This document shows, piece by piece, positions 1 to 9,937 of a stretch of 64,000 nucleotides of DNA (the first letter of the stretch is position 1; each line of letters starts with the position of its first letter). The notes below the pieces were generated by a model. The model did no database searches, was not told the DNA's origin, and worked only from the letters and a program-made list of their open reading frames with translations. Location of the stretch: contig CAJJBN010000028.1 of NCBI GenBank assembly GCA_905182435.1, positions 1-64,000 on the forward strand. Reading direction: 5' to 3'. The DNA is from Opitutaceae bacterium BACL24 MAG-120322-bin51 (lineage in GTDB: Bacteria > Verrucomicrobiota > Verrucomicrobiia > Opitutales > Coraliomargaritaceae). The translations under genes were made by a program, and so were the position numbers.

Positions 1-885
1 CTCCGCATCGTTGAACCCTCGGACCACGGGCTCTACCTCGACGGCGGCGAACACGACACCATCCTGCTCCCGACTCGCTACGTCACGCCCGACATGAAAA
101 TCGGCGACGAGGTCGAGGTCTTCATCTACAACGACTCGGAAGATCGTCTAGTCGCCACTACCGAGACGCCTTTGGCGCAGGCCGGTGAATTTGCCTACCT
201 CGAAGTGATCAGCGTCAACGAACGAGTTGGCGCGTTCCTTGATTGGGGTCTGAGTAAAGATTTGTTCCTGCCCTTCCGCGAACAAGGCGACCTCTCTTTC
301 ACCGTCGGCGATGGCGCCATCGTCGCCGTCTATGTGGATGAATACACCAATCGTATCGTCGCATCTACACGCTTACATCGACATCTTTCAAACACGACGC
401 CCGCCTATGAGCCAAATGCTCCAGTGCATGTGCTGATCTACGGCGAGTCCCCGCTCGGCTTCAAAGCCATCATCGATAAGCAGCATCGCGGACTGCTCTA
501 CTACGCTGAGACATCTGATAAGCTTGAGGCAGGCGATCAATTTACTGGCTACATCAAAAAAGTACATAGCAACGGCAACATCGACCTCCGTCGCGATCCC
601 GCTGGTCGTCAGCGTGCCGAAACGTTCTCCGCAGTCATCATGGAAAAGCTAATGGCTGCAGACGGTTGCATGCCGTTTAACGAGAAGAGCACATCAGAAT
701 CCCTCCGCGAAACCTTCGGCATGAGCAAAAAAGCATTCAAGCAAGCGTGGGCCGTATTGATCAAAGCTGGAGAAGTGACGGATCGCTTTGAAACAGAATA
801 CCTGACCTTACGCTCCAAATGGGATGGTCAGATGTTTATTGAAAAAATCCCAGATCACTCGAAAAAACAACATCGCAAAGGCTAA
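1..885 (+). CDS. CvfB/YitL-like S1 RNA-binding protein, 5' partial
   Basis: The reading frame is open from the first base of the window, so the start lies upstream. The first visible ATG (position 94) is internal: the preceding codons already encode S1-like sequence. Order of domains: OB/S1-like segment, a second S1-like segment ([16 protein letters not shown], then LFLPFREQ), a third ([18 protein letters not shown]), then a C-terminal winged helix of about 60 residues ([17 protein letters not shown]). This is the arrangement of the CvfB/YitL family, which binds RNA in the cytoplasm and affects expression of other genes; the exact role in this organism is unknown. The next gene starts about 140 bases downstream on the same strand. 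Confidence 0.85.
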   Translation, partial: LRIVEPSDHGLYLDGGEHDTILLPTRYVTPDMKIGDEVEVFIYNDSEDRLVATTETPLAQAGEFAYLEVISVNERVGAFLDWGLSKDLFLPFREQGDLSFTVGDGAIVAVYVDEYTNRIVASTRLHRHLSNTTPAYEPNAPVHVLIYGESPLGFKAIIDKQHRGLLYYAETSDKLEAGDQFTGYIKKVHSNGNIDLRRDPAGRQRAETFSAVIMEKLMAADGCMPFNEKSTSESLRETFGMSKKAFKQAWAVLIKAGEVTDRFETEYLTLRSKWDGQMFIEKIPDHSKKQHRKG

Positions 886-1022
886 AACCTTTTAAGCAAT
901 CACTGTTTCCAAGTCAGCGCTGAACTCTACGCTTGCTCCTAATCCTAATTGACCGAAGCCAAAGCTTGGCTCATTCCCATTTTTCGAACTTTCAAAAATC
1001 CCAACTTTCCCACTCCTACAAA

Positions 1023-1664
1023 ATGCTCTCATTTAATCTTTTCGGTATTCCCGTCCGCATCCTTCCTTGGTTCTGGATCACTATGGCGCTGATCGGCGGC
1101 GGTTTAGGCGCCAATGATTCTCTAAGCATACTCAAGGTCCTCGTATTTATCTTAGCAGGTCTCATCTCGATCTTGGTGCACGAACTCGGCCATGCGCTGA
1201 CTGTTCGTAAGTTCAAACTACCCACTGCGATCACACTTCAAGCCTTCGGTGGCTACGCCTCGTTTCCAGCAGGGAAACTGAGCCGCAAGCAATCCTTTCT
1301 CGTTACTGCCGCAGGTCCAGGACTACAACTGGCACTCGGCCTAATTCTACTAGCTGTCTATTTATTGGTTCCGATTCCCAAAGGGTCGCTACTCTACACA
1401 CTCGTAGCTGACTTAGCAGGCATCAGCATCATTTGGGCAGTGCTTAACTGCTTGCCGGTCTACCCTATGGACGGCGGCCAAATGATGGCAGCCGCACTCG
1501 GACCGCAACGTGCCCACTTCGTACATCTAATCAGCGCAACTGCGGCCCTGCTCATCGGCATCCTTGCATACCTCTATTTGAACACATTCCTGCTACCGAT
1601 CTTCATGGCATTTTTTGCTTGGCAAAACTGGCAATCCTTCCAAGCGCGGACAAGTAAGCCGTAA
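1023..1664 (+). CDS. M50 family site-2-type intramembrane metalloprotease
   Basis: An integral membrane zinc protease of the M50 (S2P/SpoIVFB) group. The zinc motif HELGH sits in the second hydrophobic segment (ILVHELGHALTVRKF) and the third ligand motif in a later segment (YPMDGGQMMAA, the NPxDG-type motif of the family). At 213 residues it is a minimal S2P core, without PDZ or CBS domains. An in-frame TTG at 933 is possible, but the ATG at 1023 begins MLSFNLFGIPVRILPWFW, which matches the usual family N terminus, so it was chosen. The substrate cannot be inferred. It converges with argH across a repeat-bearing spacer. Confidence 0.88.
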   Translation: MLSFNLFGIPVRILPWFWITMALIGGGLGANDSLSILKVLVFILAGLISILVHELGHALTVRKFKLPTAITLQAFGGYASFPAGKLSRKQSFLVTAAGPGLQLALGLILLAVYLLVPIPKGSLLYTLVADLAGISIIWAVLNCLPVYPMDGGQMMAAALGPQRAHFVHLISATAALLIGILAYLYLNTFLLPIFMAFFAWQNWQSFQARTSKP

Positions 1665-1972
1665 GGGCTGTGCTTGTTATTATGGCTTGGGTAGCGCGAA
1701 CCGTGGCGTCGCCGCTTGCGGCGGCCTCACTGCATTCGTGACTTCCAACCGCTGGCCGTGGCAAGCAACGACGCCACAATCGAAACCGCATTGCGGAATC
1801 CGCTACCAACAAATTGAACCTCCACTCACGGTCTCCAATCCCTTGGTAGAGACGCCTTGCCAAGGCGTCTCTACCAGAGAAATCGTAGAACCATCCATTC
1901 TCACTCGATCTTAAAGCCCATTCGATGAGCGGACCTCTCGGCGAGAGATCCCTACCTTCTCATCAATACACC
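1665..1972. other. Intergenic spacer with repeat debris
   Basis: Noncoding spacer between two convergent genes. It contains a stretch at about 1671-1690 (TTGTTATTATGGCTTGGG) that is almost the same as one at 22778-22795, followed by a G/C-rich run around 1705-1725, and the perfect palindrome listed separately at 1845. Short open frames here are low-complexity and have no recognisable product. Confidence 0.6.
1845..1875. repeat. Perfect 15-bp inverted repeat (REP-like palindrome)
   Basis: Fifteen bases (GGTAGAGACGCCTTG) are followed by a single C and then by their exact reverse complement. No T-run follows on either side, so this is not a standard intrinsic terminator, although it lies between the ends of two convergent genes and could still block read-through. 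Best read as a REP-type intergenic palindrome. Confidence 0.75.
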
Positions 1973-3367
1973 CTACCCGCGCCAATGCGCGATACGTGCC
2001 GCAACTTGCTTCGGCCCAGGCATACCAGGCTTTTCACGCGCATCGAGCGCACGCTTCAGATCAAACACACTGGCCCAATCCTCACCCAACTGCGGGTGGA
2101 TCGGCGCGACTTGATCGTAAGGCAACTCATTGAGCGGTGTCTCGAGCTTTTCTGAAAGTCCCACCAACGCGCCGACTACATGATGCGCCTCTCGAAATGG
2201 CACCGCGCGTTCGACCAAATAGTCGACCACATCCGTCGCGAGTAGTGCAGGGTCAGCCACCGCTTTCGCACAGCGCTCTACGTCCGCTTCGACACCTAGC
2301 ATACACGCTGCCACGCAATCGAGCATCAGCTGAGTCTGATCAAACGAATCAAACACTGGCGGCTTATCTTCCTGTAAATCACGGTTATACGTCAGCGGCA
2401 GCCCTTTGACCATGGTCAGCAGCATCTGCAAGTTACCGGTCAGGCGGGCCGATTTACCGCGGATCAACTCAAAGGCGTCCGGGTTTTTCTTCTGCGGCAT
2501 CAAACTAGAGCCGGTGGTAAAGGCATCCGGCAAGCGCACGAAGCTAAACTCTGCACTGCTCCACAAAATGAAATCCTCCGACAGACGCGAGAGGTGTACT
2601 CCGATCGTCGCACAGACCGAAGCAAAACTAATAAAGGTATCGCGATCACTCACCGCATCCATGCTGTTTTGTGTGATCCTCGGATTGCCATCGGCATCGA
2701 CAAAATTCAACTCGCGAGCCACGAACTCGCGGTCAATCGGCAGCGTCGTACCGGCAATCGCACCCGAACCGAGTGGGCACACATTCGCCTCCTCAAACAC
2801 CTCAGCCATCCGCTTACGGTCACGACCAAACATTTCCACATACGCGAGTAAATGGTGCGCCATCGACACTGGTTGTGCGCGTTGCAAGTGCGTATAGCCG
2901 GGAATGATCACCGCCTGAGTGCGATCCGCGAGATCTACCATCGCCGCGATCACTGCAGTGAGCGACGCATCCAACTTGGTGCAGGCATGGCGCAACCAGA
3001 GCCGGATATCGGTGGCGACTTGGTCATTGCGGCTACGCGCGGTGTGTAGCTTGGCCGCGGCAGGCACACGCAGTGTCAGCGCATGCTCGATATTCATGTG
3101 CACATCTTCCAGCGCCATGTCCCAGTTAAACTGTCCCGCTTCGACTTCGACCAAGATCACATCCAACCCAGCATGGATCGCAACGCGCTCCTCAGCAGTG
3201 ATAATGCCGACGTGTGCGAGCATCGAGGCCTGCGCCTTGCTCCCCTGCACATCAAACACAGCCAGGCGTTGATCGAACGAAACCGATTCGCCGATGCGTA
3301 GCATCAATTCCGCAGGTCCTTCAGAGAACCGCCCACCCCATGTCGCTTGTTTTTGTCCGTTTGCCAT
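1973..3367 (-). CDS. argH: argininosuccinate lyase
   Basis: Cleaves argininosuccinate to arginine and fumarate, the last step of arginine synthesis (cytoplasmic, homotetramer, fumarase/aspartase superfamily). The superfamily signature [12 protein letters not shown] is intact, as is the N-terminal motif [13 protein letters not shown]; the 464-residue length is normal. The frame is open upstream to 3487, but the homology starts at [14 protein letters not shown], so the ATG at 3367 was taken. It lies 67 bases downstream of murJ on the same strand and may be cotranscribed with it. The two functions are unrelated, so linkage is probably only organisational. Confidence 0.95.
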   Translation of the reverse strand: MANGQKQATWGGRFSEGPAELMLRIGESVSFDQRLAVFDVQGSKAQASMLAHVGIITAEERVAIHAGLDVILVEVEAGQFNWDMALEDVHMNIEHALTLRVPAAAKLHTARSRNDQVATDIRLWLRHACTKLDASLTAVIAAMVDLADRTQAVIIPGYTHLQRAQPVSMAHHLLAYVEMFGRDRKRMAEVFEEANVCPLGSGAIAGTTLPIDREFVARELNFVDADGNPRITQNSMDAVSDRDTFISFASVCATIGVHLSRLSEDFILWSSAEFSFVRLPDAFTTGSSLMPQKKNPDAFELIRGKSARLTGNLQMLLTMVKGLPLTYNRDLQEDKPPVFDSFDQTQLMLDCVAACMLGVEADVERCAKAVADPALLATDVVDYLVERAVPFREAHHVVGALVGLSEKLETPLNELPYDQVAPIHPQLGEDWASVFDLKRALDAREKPGMPGPKQVAARIAHWRG

Positions 3368-3434
3368 ATGAGCGCAGACTTTTCCCGCCCTCCCCGCATT
3401 TGGCAAATACCAAAGCATTCCTGTTGAATCACAG

Positions 3435-4994
3435 CTAGCTAGCTCTGCGCTTGGGGATGAAGCGACGCAGCATTCGGGCAAGTGCATCCAACTCTTCGAA
3501 CTTCAATAGATATAACAGACCGAAATAGAGTGCCGCGCCGCTGGGCACCAATATACCGACGATGACCGCAGCGTTTAATTTATCGGCCAGATCGAAACTC
3601 AGCACCAGCGCGTGGCCCAACACGCAGAACAAGCCCATCGCCAAGCCAGCACAAAGGACTTTAGCAAAGGCACCGCGCAGCTGCGAGAAACCCACCTCGC
3701 TGCGACGCTTGGATAAGGCACGCCAGAGACAGGCCGACTGCACCACCGCCGCGAGCACATTGCCAGCTGCCAAGCCGCCCGCGCCGTAGAACTGCATCAG
3801 CACCACGCCGCAGATTAAATTCACCAGTAAGCACAGTCCCGCCACACGAACCGGCGTCTTCATATCTTTACAGGCATGTAACCCACGGGTGGCAAATGTC
3901 GCTGCGGAGTAAAACGGCAGCCCTAGGCCATAGATCGCAATCAGCGGTATGGTTTGCGCGACGTTCTGGGTGTTAAATGCGCCCCATCGAAACAGCAGCT
4001 CCAAAATCGGCCCTCCCAGAACCACTAACCCGATACCTGCGGGCAACGAGATCCCGACCACCAACCGCATGCCTTGATTTAAGGCGCCAGCAAAGGCATG
4101 GTCATCTTTATCTGACACTGCGCGGGCCAACAGCGGAAAAAACACGGTGGCCACCGCAACCGTAAAAATGCCCAACGGCAACTCCATCAACCGACTGGCG
4201 AGGTAGAGCACCGATACTGCCGACTCATCAAGTGAATACGCCAACAGCCGCGACACCAAAATATTAACTTGTAAGATGGCCGCCCCCATCAGCCCGGGCA
4301 AAAACAATCGCCACAGCTCACTCATTTCAGTTGAGCCGCGCGACTCCATGCGTGGACGCCAGCCTTGACGCGCCAAATCCCACGCGGGCATCAGCAACTG
4401 CAACAATCCGCCAAACAACACACCAGCACAAAGCCAGTACACCATCTGCGCCTGATCCTGACTCAACCAGATCCCCGCGGCTAAGGCAGTAATCATCGCG
4501 AGGTTGAGCAGTATTGGCGTGCTGGCGGCGATGGCGAAACGCCCGAGCAAATTGAGGCCCGCCGAAACAATCGCCGCGAGGCAGATGAAAATCATATACG
4601 GCAGCAACACGACCGCCAGTTCTGCGCCCAGCGCCCAACGGTCGGACAGCATTCCGCTGCGAGCCAGCGAGCCAAATAACACCATTCCACCGACAACGAT
4701 TGCCGACAGTACGATTAACAGACGCAGCAGCACTTGATTAAAAAAGGCAAAGGCCTCGGAACGACCAGCGCGATGCAACACATCCGAGAAGATCGGCACC
4801 ATCGCCGAAGTCAGCGCACCTTCACCGAGTAAACGGCGAAACAGGTTGGGCACGGTAAATGCCAGGATAAACGCATCATTCCAAGCACTCGCTCCCAGAG
4901 CCGCAAAAATAAGAATATCACGCACCAATCCCAGTAAGCGCGAGCCGACCGTCGAAAGACTGACGACTACGATATTTTTAAGATTTTTGAACAT
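3435..4994 (-). CDS. murJ: lipid II flippase MurJ (MviN family)
   Basis: An inner-membrane MATE-like transporter that moves lipid II across the membrane for peptidoglycan synthesis. The 519-residue product is hydrophobic throughout, with about 14 predicted membrane segments. Family motifs are visible at the N terminus ([14 protein letters not shown]) and in [19 protein letters not shown], which carries the conserved Arg/Glu residues of the first MOP helices. The product ends in a basic tail ([10 protein letters not shown]). The start ATG at 4994 directly precedes the first helix. Transcribed divergently from pta with about 170 bases between, so the promoters of both should lie in 4995-5164. 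Confidence 0.93.
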   Translation of the reverse strand: MFKNLKNIVVVSLSTVGSRLLGLVRDILIFAALGASAWNDAFILAFTVPNLFRRLLGEGALTSAMVPIFSDVLHRAGRSEAFAFFNQVLLRLLIVLSAIVVGGMVLFGSLARSGMLSDRWALGAELAVVLLPYMIFICLAAIVSAGLNLLGRFAIAASTPILLNLAMITALAAGIWLSQDQAQMVYWLCAGVLFGGLLQLLMPAWDLARQGWRPRMESRGSTEMSELWRLFLPGLMGAAILQVNILVSRLLAYSLDESAVSVLYLASRLMELPLGIFTVAVATVFFPLLARAVSDKDDHAFAGALNQGMRLVVGISLPAGIGLVVLGGPILELLFRWGAFNTQNVAQTIPLIAIYGLGLPFYSAATFATRGLHACKDMKTPVRVAGLCLLVNLICGVVLMQFYGAGGLAAGNVLAAVVQSACLWRALSKRRSEVGFSQLRGAFAKVLCAGLAMGLFCVLGHALVLSFDLADKLNAAVIVGILVPSGAALYFGLLYLLKFEELDALARMLRRFIPKRRAS

Positions 4995-5164
4995 AAATGG
5001 ACGTCGGCGACTAAAAAACCAACCAAGTACAACAAACTACCTCAGAAAAAACTTTGGCAATTGTATATTTCATGCTCTACCAAGAAGGTGTTTTTAACTT
5101 TTATCTCTCAAACAGGGTCAATCGCCCAATTTAATTTCACAATAACCCATCTCATTTAGATACG

Positions 5165-6235
5165 ATGCCACTAATCGCTAAACTTGCCGAACGCCTCAAA
5201 CGCCACCCGAAACGGGTGGTCTTCCCCGAAGGCGCCGATCCTCGTATTCTACAAGCTGCCCGTAAATTTGCCACGCGCGGGCTAGGCATCCCAATCCTAC
5301 TAGGTGATCGCGCTCAAATTAAGTCCAACGCCGAGAAGCTCGACATCAGCCTCGAGCACATCCGCATCATCGAGCCACGCCGCAGCAGCGAATGGGATAA
5401 CTTCGTCAGTAAATTCCATGGGCTGCGTCGCTTCAAGAAGATGAACGACAAAAAAGCCGCAGACTATTTGGACAACACTAACTACTTCGCGACCCTCATG
5501 CTCGCCACCGGACAGGCAGATGCCATCGTATCTGGCGCGACCAGCAAGGCATCCAGCTCGCTGCGTCCATTGCTACAGATCATACCTCTGCACGAGAACG
5601 TCGCTAATATGTCGTCGCTCAACATCTTCGACCTCGAAGACCCTGAGACCGGTAAAGACCGCGAACTTTTCCTAGCCGACTGCGCCGTCATTCCAGATCC
5701 CACTGCCGCACAACTTTGTGACATCGCGGTCACCACTGCAGCGCTAAGCTACCACCTGACCAACACGAAACCACGCGTCGCGCTGCTCAGCTACACCAGC
5801 AAGAGTGCTTCCAGTAAAAATCCGACGGTGGCCAAGATGAAGGCCGCTACGATGATGGCCCGCAAAAAAGCCCAAGAGCTCGGCATCCCGATGGACATCG
5901 ATGGTGAACTGCAGGTCGATGCCGCCCTCGACCCAATCGTGGCGAGCAGTAAGAATATCGAAGGCACTGTCGTCGGCCGTGCCAACGTGCTAATCTTTCC
6001 AGATCTACACTCAGCCAACATCGCTTCCAAACTCGTCCACGTTTTGACTCGCGCACGCAACTATGGCCCGATTCTTACTGGCCTTAAAAAGCCCGCAGCT
6101 GAAATCAGCCGCGGTGCCACTGCCAGCGATATCTTCGGCACTGCCGTGATGGTCGCCTCGCAGGCGATCGATCACAAGCTACTCTATCCCACTGAAGGTG
6201 ACGAACTGAACGAAGACGTCACTATGATCGACTAA
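5165..6235 (+). CDS. pta: phosphate acetyltransferase, catalytic domain only
   Basis: Interconverts acetyl-CoA + phosphate and acetyl phosphate + CoA. The 356-residue protein equals the C-terminal PTA_PTB catalytic domain of long enzymes such as E. coli Pta. Recognisable motifs are KRVVFPEGADPRI near the N terminus, QADAIVSGATSKASSSLRP, and near the C terminus ANVLIFPDLHSANIASKLV. The N-terminal regulatory half found in long Pta proteins is absent here but is encoded by the next gene, 46 bases downstream. No acetate kinase gene is adjacent. The start ATG gives the normal family N terminus. Confidence 0.93.
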   Translation: MPLIAKLAERLKRHPKRVVFPEGADPRILQAARKFATRGLGIPILLGDRAQIKSNAEKLDISLEHIRIIEPRRSSEWDNFVSKFHGLRRFKKMNDKKAADYLDNTNYFATLMLATGQADAIVSGATSKASSSLRPLLQIIPLHENVANMSSLNIFDLEDPETGKDRELFLADCAVIPDPTAAQLCDIAVTTAALSYHLTNTKPRVALLSYTSKSASSKNPTVAKMKAATMMARKKAQELGIPMDIDGELQVDAALDPIVASSKNIEGTVVGRANVLIFPDLHSANIASKLVHVLTRARNYGPILTGLKKPAAEISRGATASDIFGTAVMVASQAIDHKLLYPTEGDELNEDVTMID

Positions 6236-6281
6236 TTTCGATCATGCCTCGAACGCTGCGATATCCGAAACCGACCAAACG

Positions 6282-7445
6282 ATGCTTCAGTCAGACGATA
6301 CCGAGCTACTCACCGCTCCTAGGAATACGACCACCAAGCGTATTTTCATTGCCGCGACGCGGATGAATGATGGCAAAACGACCACCAGCTTAGCGCTGTT
6401 TGCCGCGTTGCGAAGTTTTACTACGAAAGTTGGTTTTATTAAGCCGGTCGGGCAACGCTTCGTAGAAGTCGAAGGTCACCAGATTGACGAAGACTCAGTG
6501 CTGCTCGATAAAATCTTCGATATTAAAGTGCCGATCGGTGCAATGAGCCCGATTGCGATCCATTCGACCTTCACGCGCGAATGCTTGGACGACCCGTGCA
6601 AGAACCATGCGACCGTCATCGATAAAATGTGTCGCGCATTCGACCGTGCCGCTTTTAAAAAAGATTATATCATCATCGAAGGCACAGGCCATGCGGGTGT
6701 AGGTTCGGTGTTTAATTTGTCTAACGCAGACGTCGCCAAGCGACTCAAAGCCAAAGTCATCATCATCGCGCGCGGTGGCATCGGCCGTCCAATTGACGAA
6801 ATAGCGCTCAACAAAGCCCTGTTTGCACAAGCAGGCGTGGAAGTGATTGGCGCGATTATTAACAAAGTCGAAGCCGATAAATTGGCGATGATCGAGAAGT
6901 ACGGCCAAATCGCTCTAAAGCGGATGGGCATCCCACTGCTCGGCTGTATTCCGGTGGAAAAGAAACTGACCGTACCGAAGCTCAACCAAGTGGTCGATGA
7001 GGTGAATGGTCGCTGGCTGAACGGCCGCGAGCACGGGGCCACAGAGCGGGTCGACCAAGTCTTGATCGGCGCAATGGCCGCCAAAGGCCTCGTCGACCTG
7101 CTCGAGCGAGGTTCACTGATCATCACGCCGGGCGACCGCGAAGACATCCTGCTTGGTGCCATCGCCGCAGAGAGTATCGCCGGCGAAAAAGTCGTTTCTG
7201 GCATTATTCTCACGCGCAATGTGCTCCCGCACCCGAAGCTAATGGAGATGATATCAAAAACGAACATTCCTTTGATCATCTGTCAGGACGATAGCTATGC
7301 CGTGGCATCGAAGATCAACCAAATGACCGTCAAGACCCAGCCCAGTGATACCGATAAAATTCCGATCATTAAGAACCTAATTTCAAAAAACATCGATCTA
7401 GATTTGATCCGCAACGCCTTCCAAATCGAAAGCAATATTGCGTAG
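6282..7445 (+). CDS. BioD-like P-loop / DRTGG-domain protein (detached Pta regulatory half)
   Basis: A 387-residue protein with an N-terminal dethiobiotin-synthetase-like P-loop domain (Walker A variant ATRMNDGKTTTS near residues 26-37) and a C-terminal DRTGG-type domain (about residues 240-380, containing GSLIITPGDREDILL and SGIILTRN). This is the architecture of the N-terminal part of long phosphate acetyltransferases, here encoded separately and directly downstream of pta. By analogy with long Pta enzymes it may sense nucleotides or NADH and regulate Pta; this is inference. It does not look like BioD itself, since there are no other biotin genes and it carries the DRTGG extension. Confidence 0.8.
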   Translation: MLQSDDTELLTAPRNTTTKRIFIAATRMNDGKTTTSLALFAALRSFTTKVGFIKPVGQRFVEVEGHQIDEDSVLLDKIFDIKVPIGAMSPIAIHSTFTRECLDDPCKNHATVIDKMCRAFDRAAFKKDYIIIEGTGHAGVGSVFNLSNADVAKRLKAKVIIIARGGIGRPIDEIALNKALFAQAGVEVIGAIINKVEADKLAMIEKYGQIALKRMGIPLLGCIPVEKKLTVPKLNQVVDEVNGRWLNGREHGATERVDQVLIGAMAAKGLVDLLERGSLIITPGDREDILLGAIAAESIAGEKVVSGIILTRNVLPHPKLMEMISKTNIPLIICQDDSYAVASKINQMTVKTQPSDTDKIPIIKNLISKNIDLDLIRNAFQIESNIA

Positions 7446-7554
7446 CGTATCTATTCCGCTCAGCATCATCATTCCGAACGCGCGTAAAACTTCTGGCATC
7501 TTTGCTCGACGCATTAGACCTGACCCAATAAAGCTCCTCGCTTCCCTTTTAAAC

Positions 7555-7794
7555 ATGCCAAAGAAAAACGACACACTCACCTTTGAGGACGCCCTTGGCC
7601 GCCTTGAAGCCATTCTCGAATCCATGGAAAGTGGTGACACACCACTTGCTGATCTGGTTGCTAAGTTTGAAGAAGGCTCGAACCTCTTGAAAAACTGCCA
7701 GCAAAAGCTCAAAGAAGCGGAACTGAAGATCGAAAAGCTCAATATCAAGACCGGCGAAGTCGAGCCCTTCGAAGACGCTACCACCGAGGCCTAG
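7555..7794 (+). CDS. xseB: exodeoxyribonuclease VII small subunit
   Basis: The small helical subunit that binds XseA in the single-strand-specific exonuclease VII. The 79-residue product shows the family pattern FEDALGRLEAILESMESGD, then LVAKFEEGSNLLKNCQQKL, forming two amphipathic helices. The frame is open upstream to 7438, overlapping the previous gene, but homology begins at MPKKNDTLTFEDAL, so the ATG at 7555 was chosen. It lies 50 bases upstream of dxs; xseB-dxs linkage is common in bacteria, usually with ispA between, which is missing here. No xseA is in the window. Confidence 0.92.
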   Translation: MPKKNDTLTFEDALGRLEAILESMESGDTPLADLVAKFEEGSNLLKNCQQKLKEAELKIEKLNIKTGEVEPFEDATTEA

Positions 7795-7845
7795 TCTCAA
7801 ACGGCACACACCGCGCAACGCGCACCAGCAGAATTTTGTAAGAGT

Positions 7846-9733
7846 ATGGCCCTACTAGAGCGCATTCAATCTCCCGACGACGTAAAACAGCTATCCGAAG
7901 CCGAGCTACCAGTGCTCGCCGCCGAGATACGTGAACGCATCATCTCAGTCACCTCGCAAAACGGTGGACATGTGGGGCCCAACCTCGGCGTCGTTGAGCT
8001 CACCATCGGCCTGCACCGGGTCTTCAACACTCCCGAAAGACCGCTTTGTCTTCGACGTGTCCCACCAAGGCTACGTGCACAAGCTCCTGACTGGGCGCAA
8101 CGGTGCATCGTTCGACAAGATTCGCCAATGCGACGGCCTCAGTGGCTTTTTAAACCGTAGCGAAAGTGAACACGATGCTTTTGGTGCCGGCCATGCCGGC
8201 ACCGCACTGTCAGCCGCACTTGGTATGGCCACTGCGCGTGACAAGCGTGGCTCAGACGAGCATGTCGTCGCCCTTTGTGGAGACGCCGCCTTCACCTGTG
8301 GCATCACCATGGAAGCGCTCAACAACGTCGCCACCTCGACTAAGCGCCTGATCATCATTCTCAACGACAACAAATGGTCGATCGCCAAGAACGTCGGCGC
8401 GCTCCCCCGCTACTTCAACGAGCTGATCACCAACCCGCTCTACAACCGGCTGAATGACGATTTCGAGTCGCTACTACAGAAAGTCCCAGGCGGTGAAACC
8501 ATCATTCAGTTCGGCTCCAAATGGAAGAAGGAGACCAAGGACTTCTTCGTACCGTCCTCACTGTTTGAGAAATTCAACGTGCGCTACATTGGTCCCATCG
8601 ATGGTCACGACCAGAAGCAGGTCGAGCACTACCTCGAATTTGCCAAACAATCCGAGCAGCCGGTATTACTGCATATTTTGACCACCAAGGGCAAAGGCTA
8701 CGACGTCGCCATTCAAAACCCCGAACGCTTCCACGGCGCAAGCCCCTTTGACGTCAAGACTGGCAAAGGTGCACCATCGGCCGCCGGTACTGCCCCGAAA
8801 TATCAAGACGTAATGGGCCGAACTCTGGTCAAGCTCGCCAAGAAAGATAAAAGCATCGTCGGCATCACCGCAGCGATGCCAGCCGGCACTGGGCTCAATA
8901 TTCTAGAGCAAGAACTACCGGATCAATTCATCGATGTCGGTATCGCCGAAGAGCACGCGGTGCTCTCTGCAGCCGGCATGGCCACCTCCGGATTTCATCC
9001 AGTTTGCGCGATCTACTCGACCTTTTTGCAGCGCGCCTTCGACCAGCTCATCCACGACGTTGCCCTGCAAAACCTACCAGTGATGTTCTGTATGGACCGC
9101 GCGGGCCTCTCGCCCAACGACGGCGCCACGCACCACGGCCTATTTGACCTCGCTTATTTGCGTAACATTCCGGGCGTAGTCGTCATGGCTCCCTCGAACG
9201 AAGACGAACTAGCCGATATGATGGCCACCGGCATCGCCTACCAGGGCCCGAGCTTTGTGCGCTACCCACGCGGCCAAGCCATTGGCACGCCGATCAAAGA
9301 AATGCCCGAAGCCCTCGAAATCGGCAAAGCCGAACGCCTACAAGAACAAGGCGAAATCGAGATCTGGGCAATCGGCTCGATGATCGCCGATGCAGAGCAA
9401 CTCGCCCAACAGCTTCACGCAAACGGCATTCAAGCCGGTGTGGTCAATGCACGCTTCGTCAAACCACTCGACACCGAGCTACTCCTGTCATCCGCGCAAG
9501 ACTGTCAGCTGATCGTCACGATGGAAGACAACGTCATCAGCGGCGGCTTCGGCAGCGCGGTCATGGAAGCGCTGCAAGACGGCCACTGCCTACACCCCGT
9601 CGAGCGTATCGGCTGGCCCGATGTATTTGTCGAACACGGCAACTCCGTGGCCGCACTGCGCAAGCGCGTCGGCATCGACCCCGAGTCGATTCTACAAAAA
9701 GTGCTCAAGCGCTACCGCGCACTCGGCGACTGA
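7846..9733 (+). CDS. dxs: 1-deoxy-D-xylulose-5-phosphate synthase, one-base frameshift near 8033
   Basis: Condenses pyruvate and glyceraldehyde-3-phosphate to DXP, the first step of the MEP isoprenoid pathway; thiamine-diphosphate dependent. The N-terminal part (GGHVGPNLGVVELTIGLH) is in one frame and the rest (KDRFVFDVSHQGYVHKLLTG onward) in the next, the break falling at a CCC run at 8032-8034. Removing one C restores a 628-residue protein of normal size. Other motifs: LNDNKWSIAKNVGAL for cofactor binding, and DVGIAEEHAV, which contains the catalytic Glu. The usual GDG of the cofactor site reads GDA here (CGDAAFTCGI). An isoprenoid pathway gene is unlikely to be truly inactivated, so an inserted base in the sequence is the simplest explanation. 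Confidence 0.88.
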
Positions 9734-9812
9734 TAGGGCCTAAGGTAAGTAGAAGTGAGTGTGAGAAGTGAGTGGCAATCAGGCGCGCGGTTCGCCAATA
9801 GCATCGAAGATT

Positions 9813-9836
9813 GCGGGGTAAACTCGCTCGCCACGA
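9813..9836. repeat. Dispersed intergenic repeat copy (GGTAAACTCGCTCGCC type)
   Basis: A short sequence resembling, in reverse complement, motifs at 12613-12634 and 53355-53377. All three share a core close to AGCGAG followed by GTTTAMCCCGC. The surrounding 9734-9937 spacer contains no gene. Confidence 0.45.
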
Positions 9837-9937
9837 AAAACTGTAGGGACTGGCTTTATACTATGCCCTTGCGCTAAATCGGACTCACTCCCGCGTTTAA
9901 TCTTCCCAACAACTGCAGTCGGCTTTTATCTGCCTAC

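Noticed and set aside
1603..1914. Open frames in the spacer after the M50 gene
   Set aside because: They run through repeats and a palindrome and have no protein-like composition.
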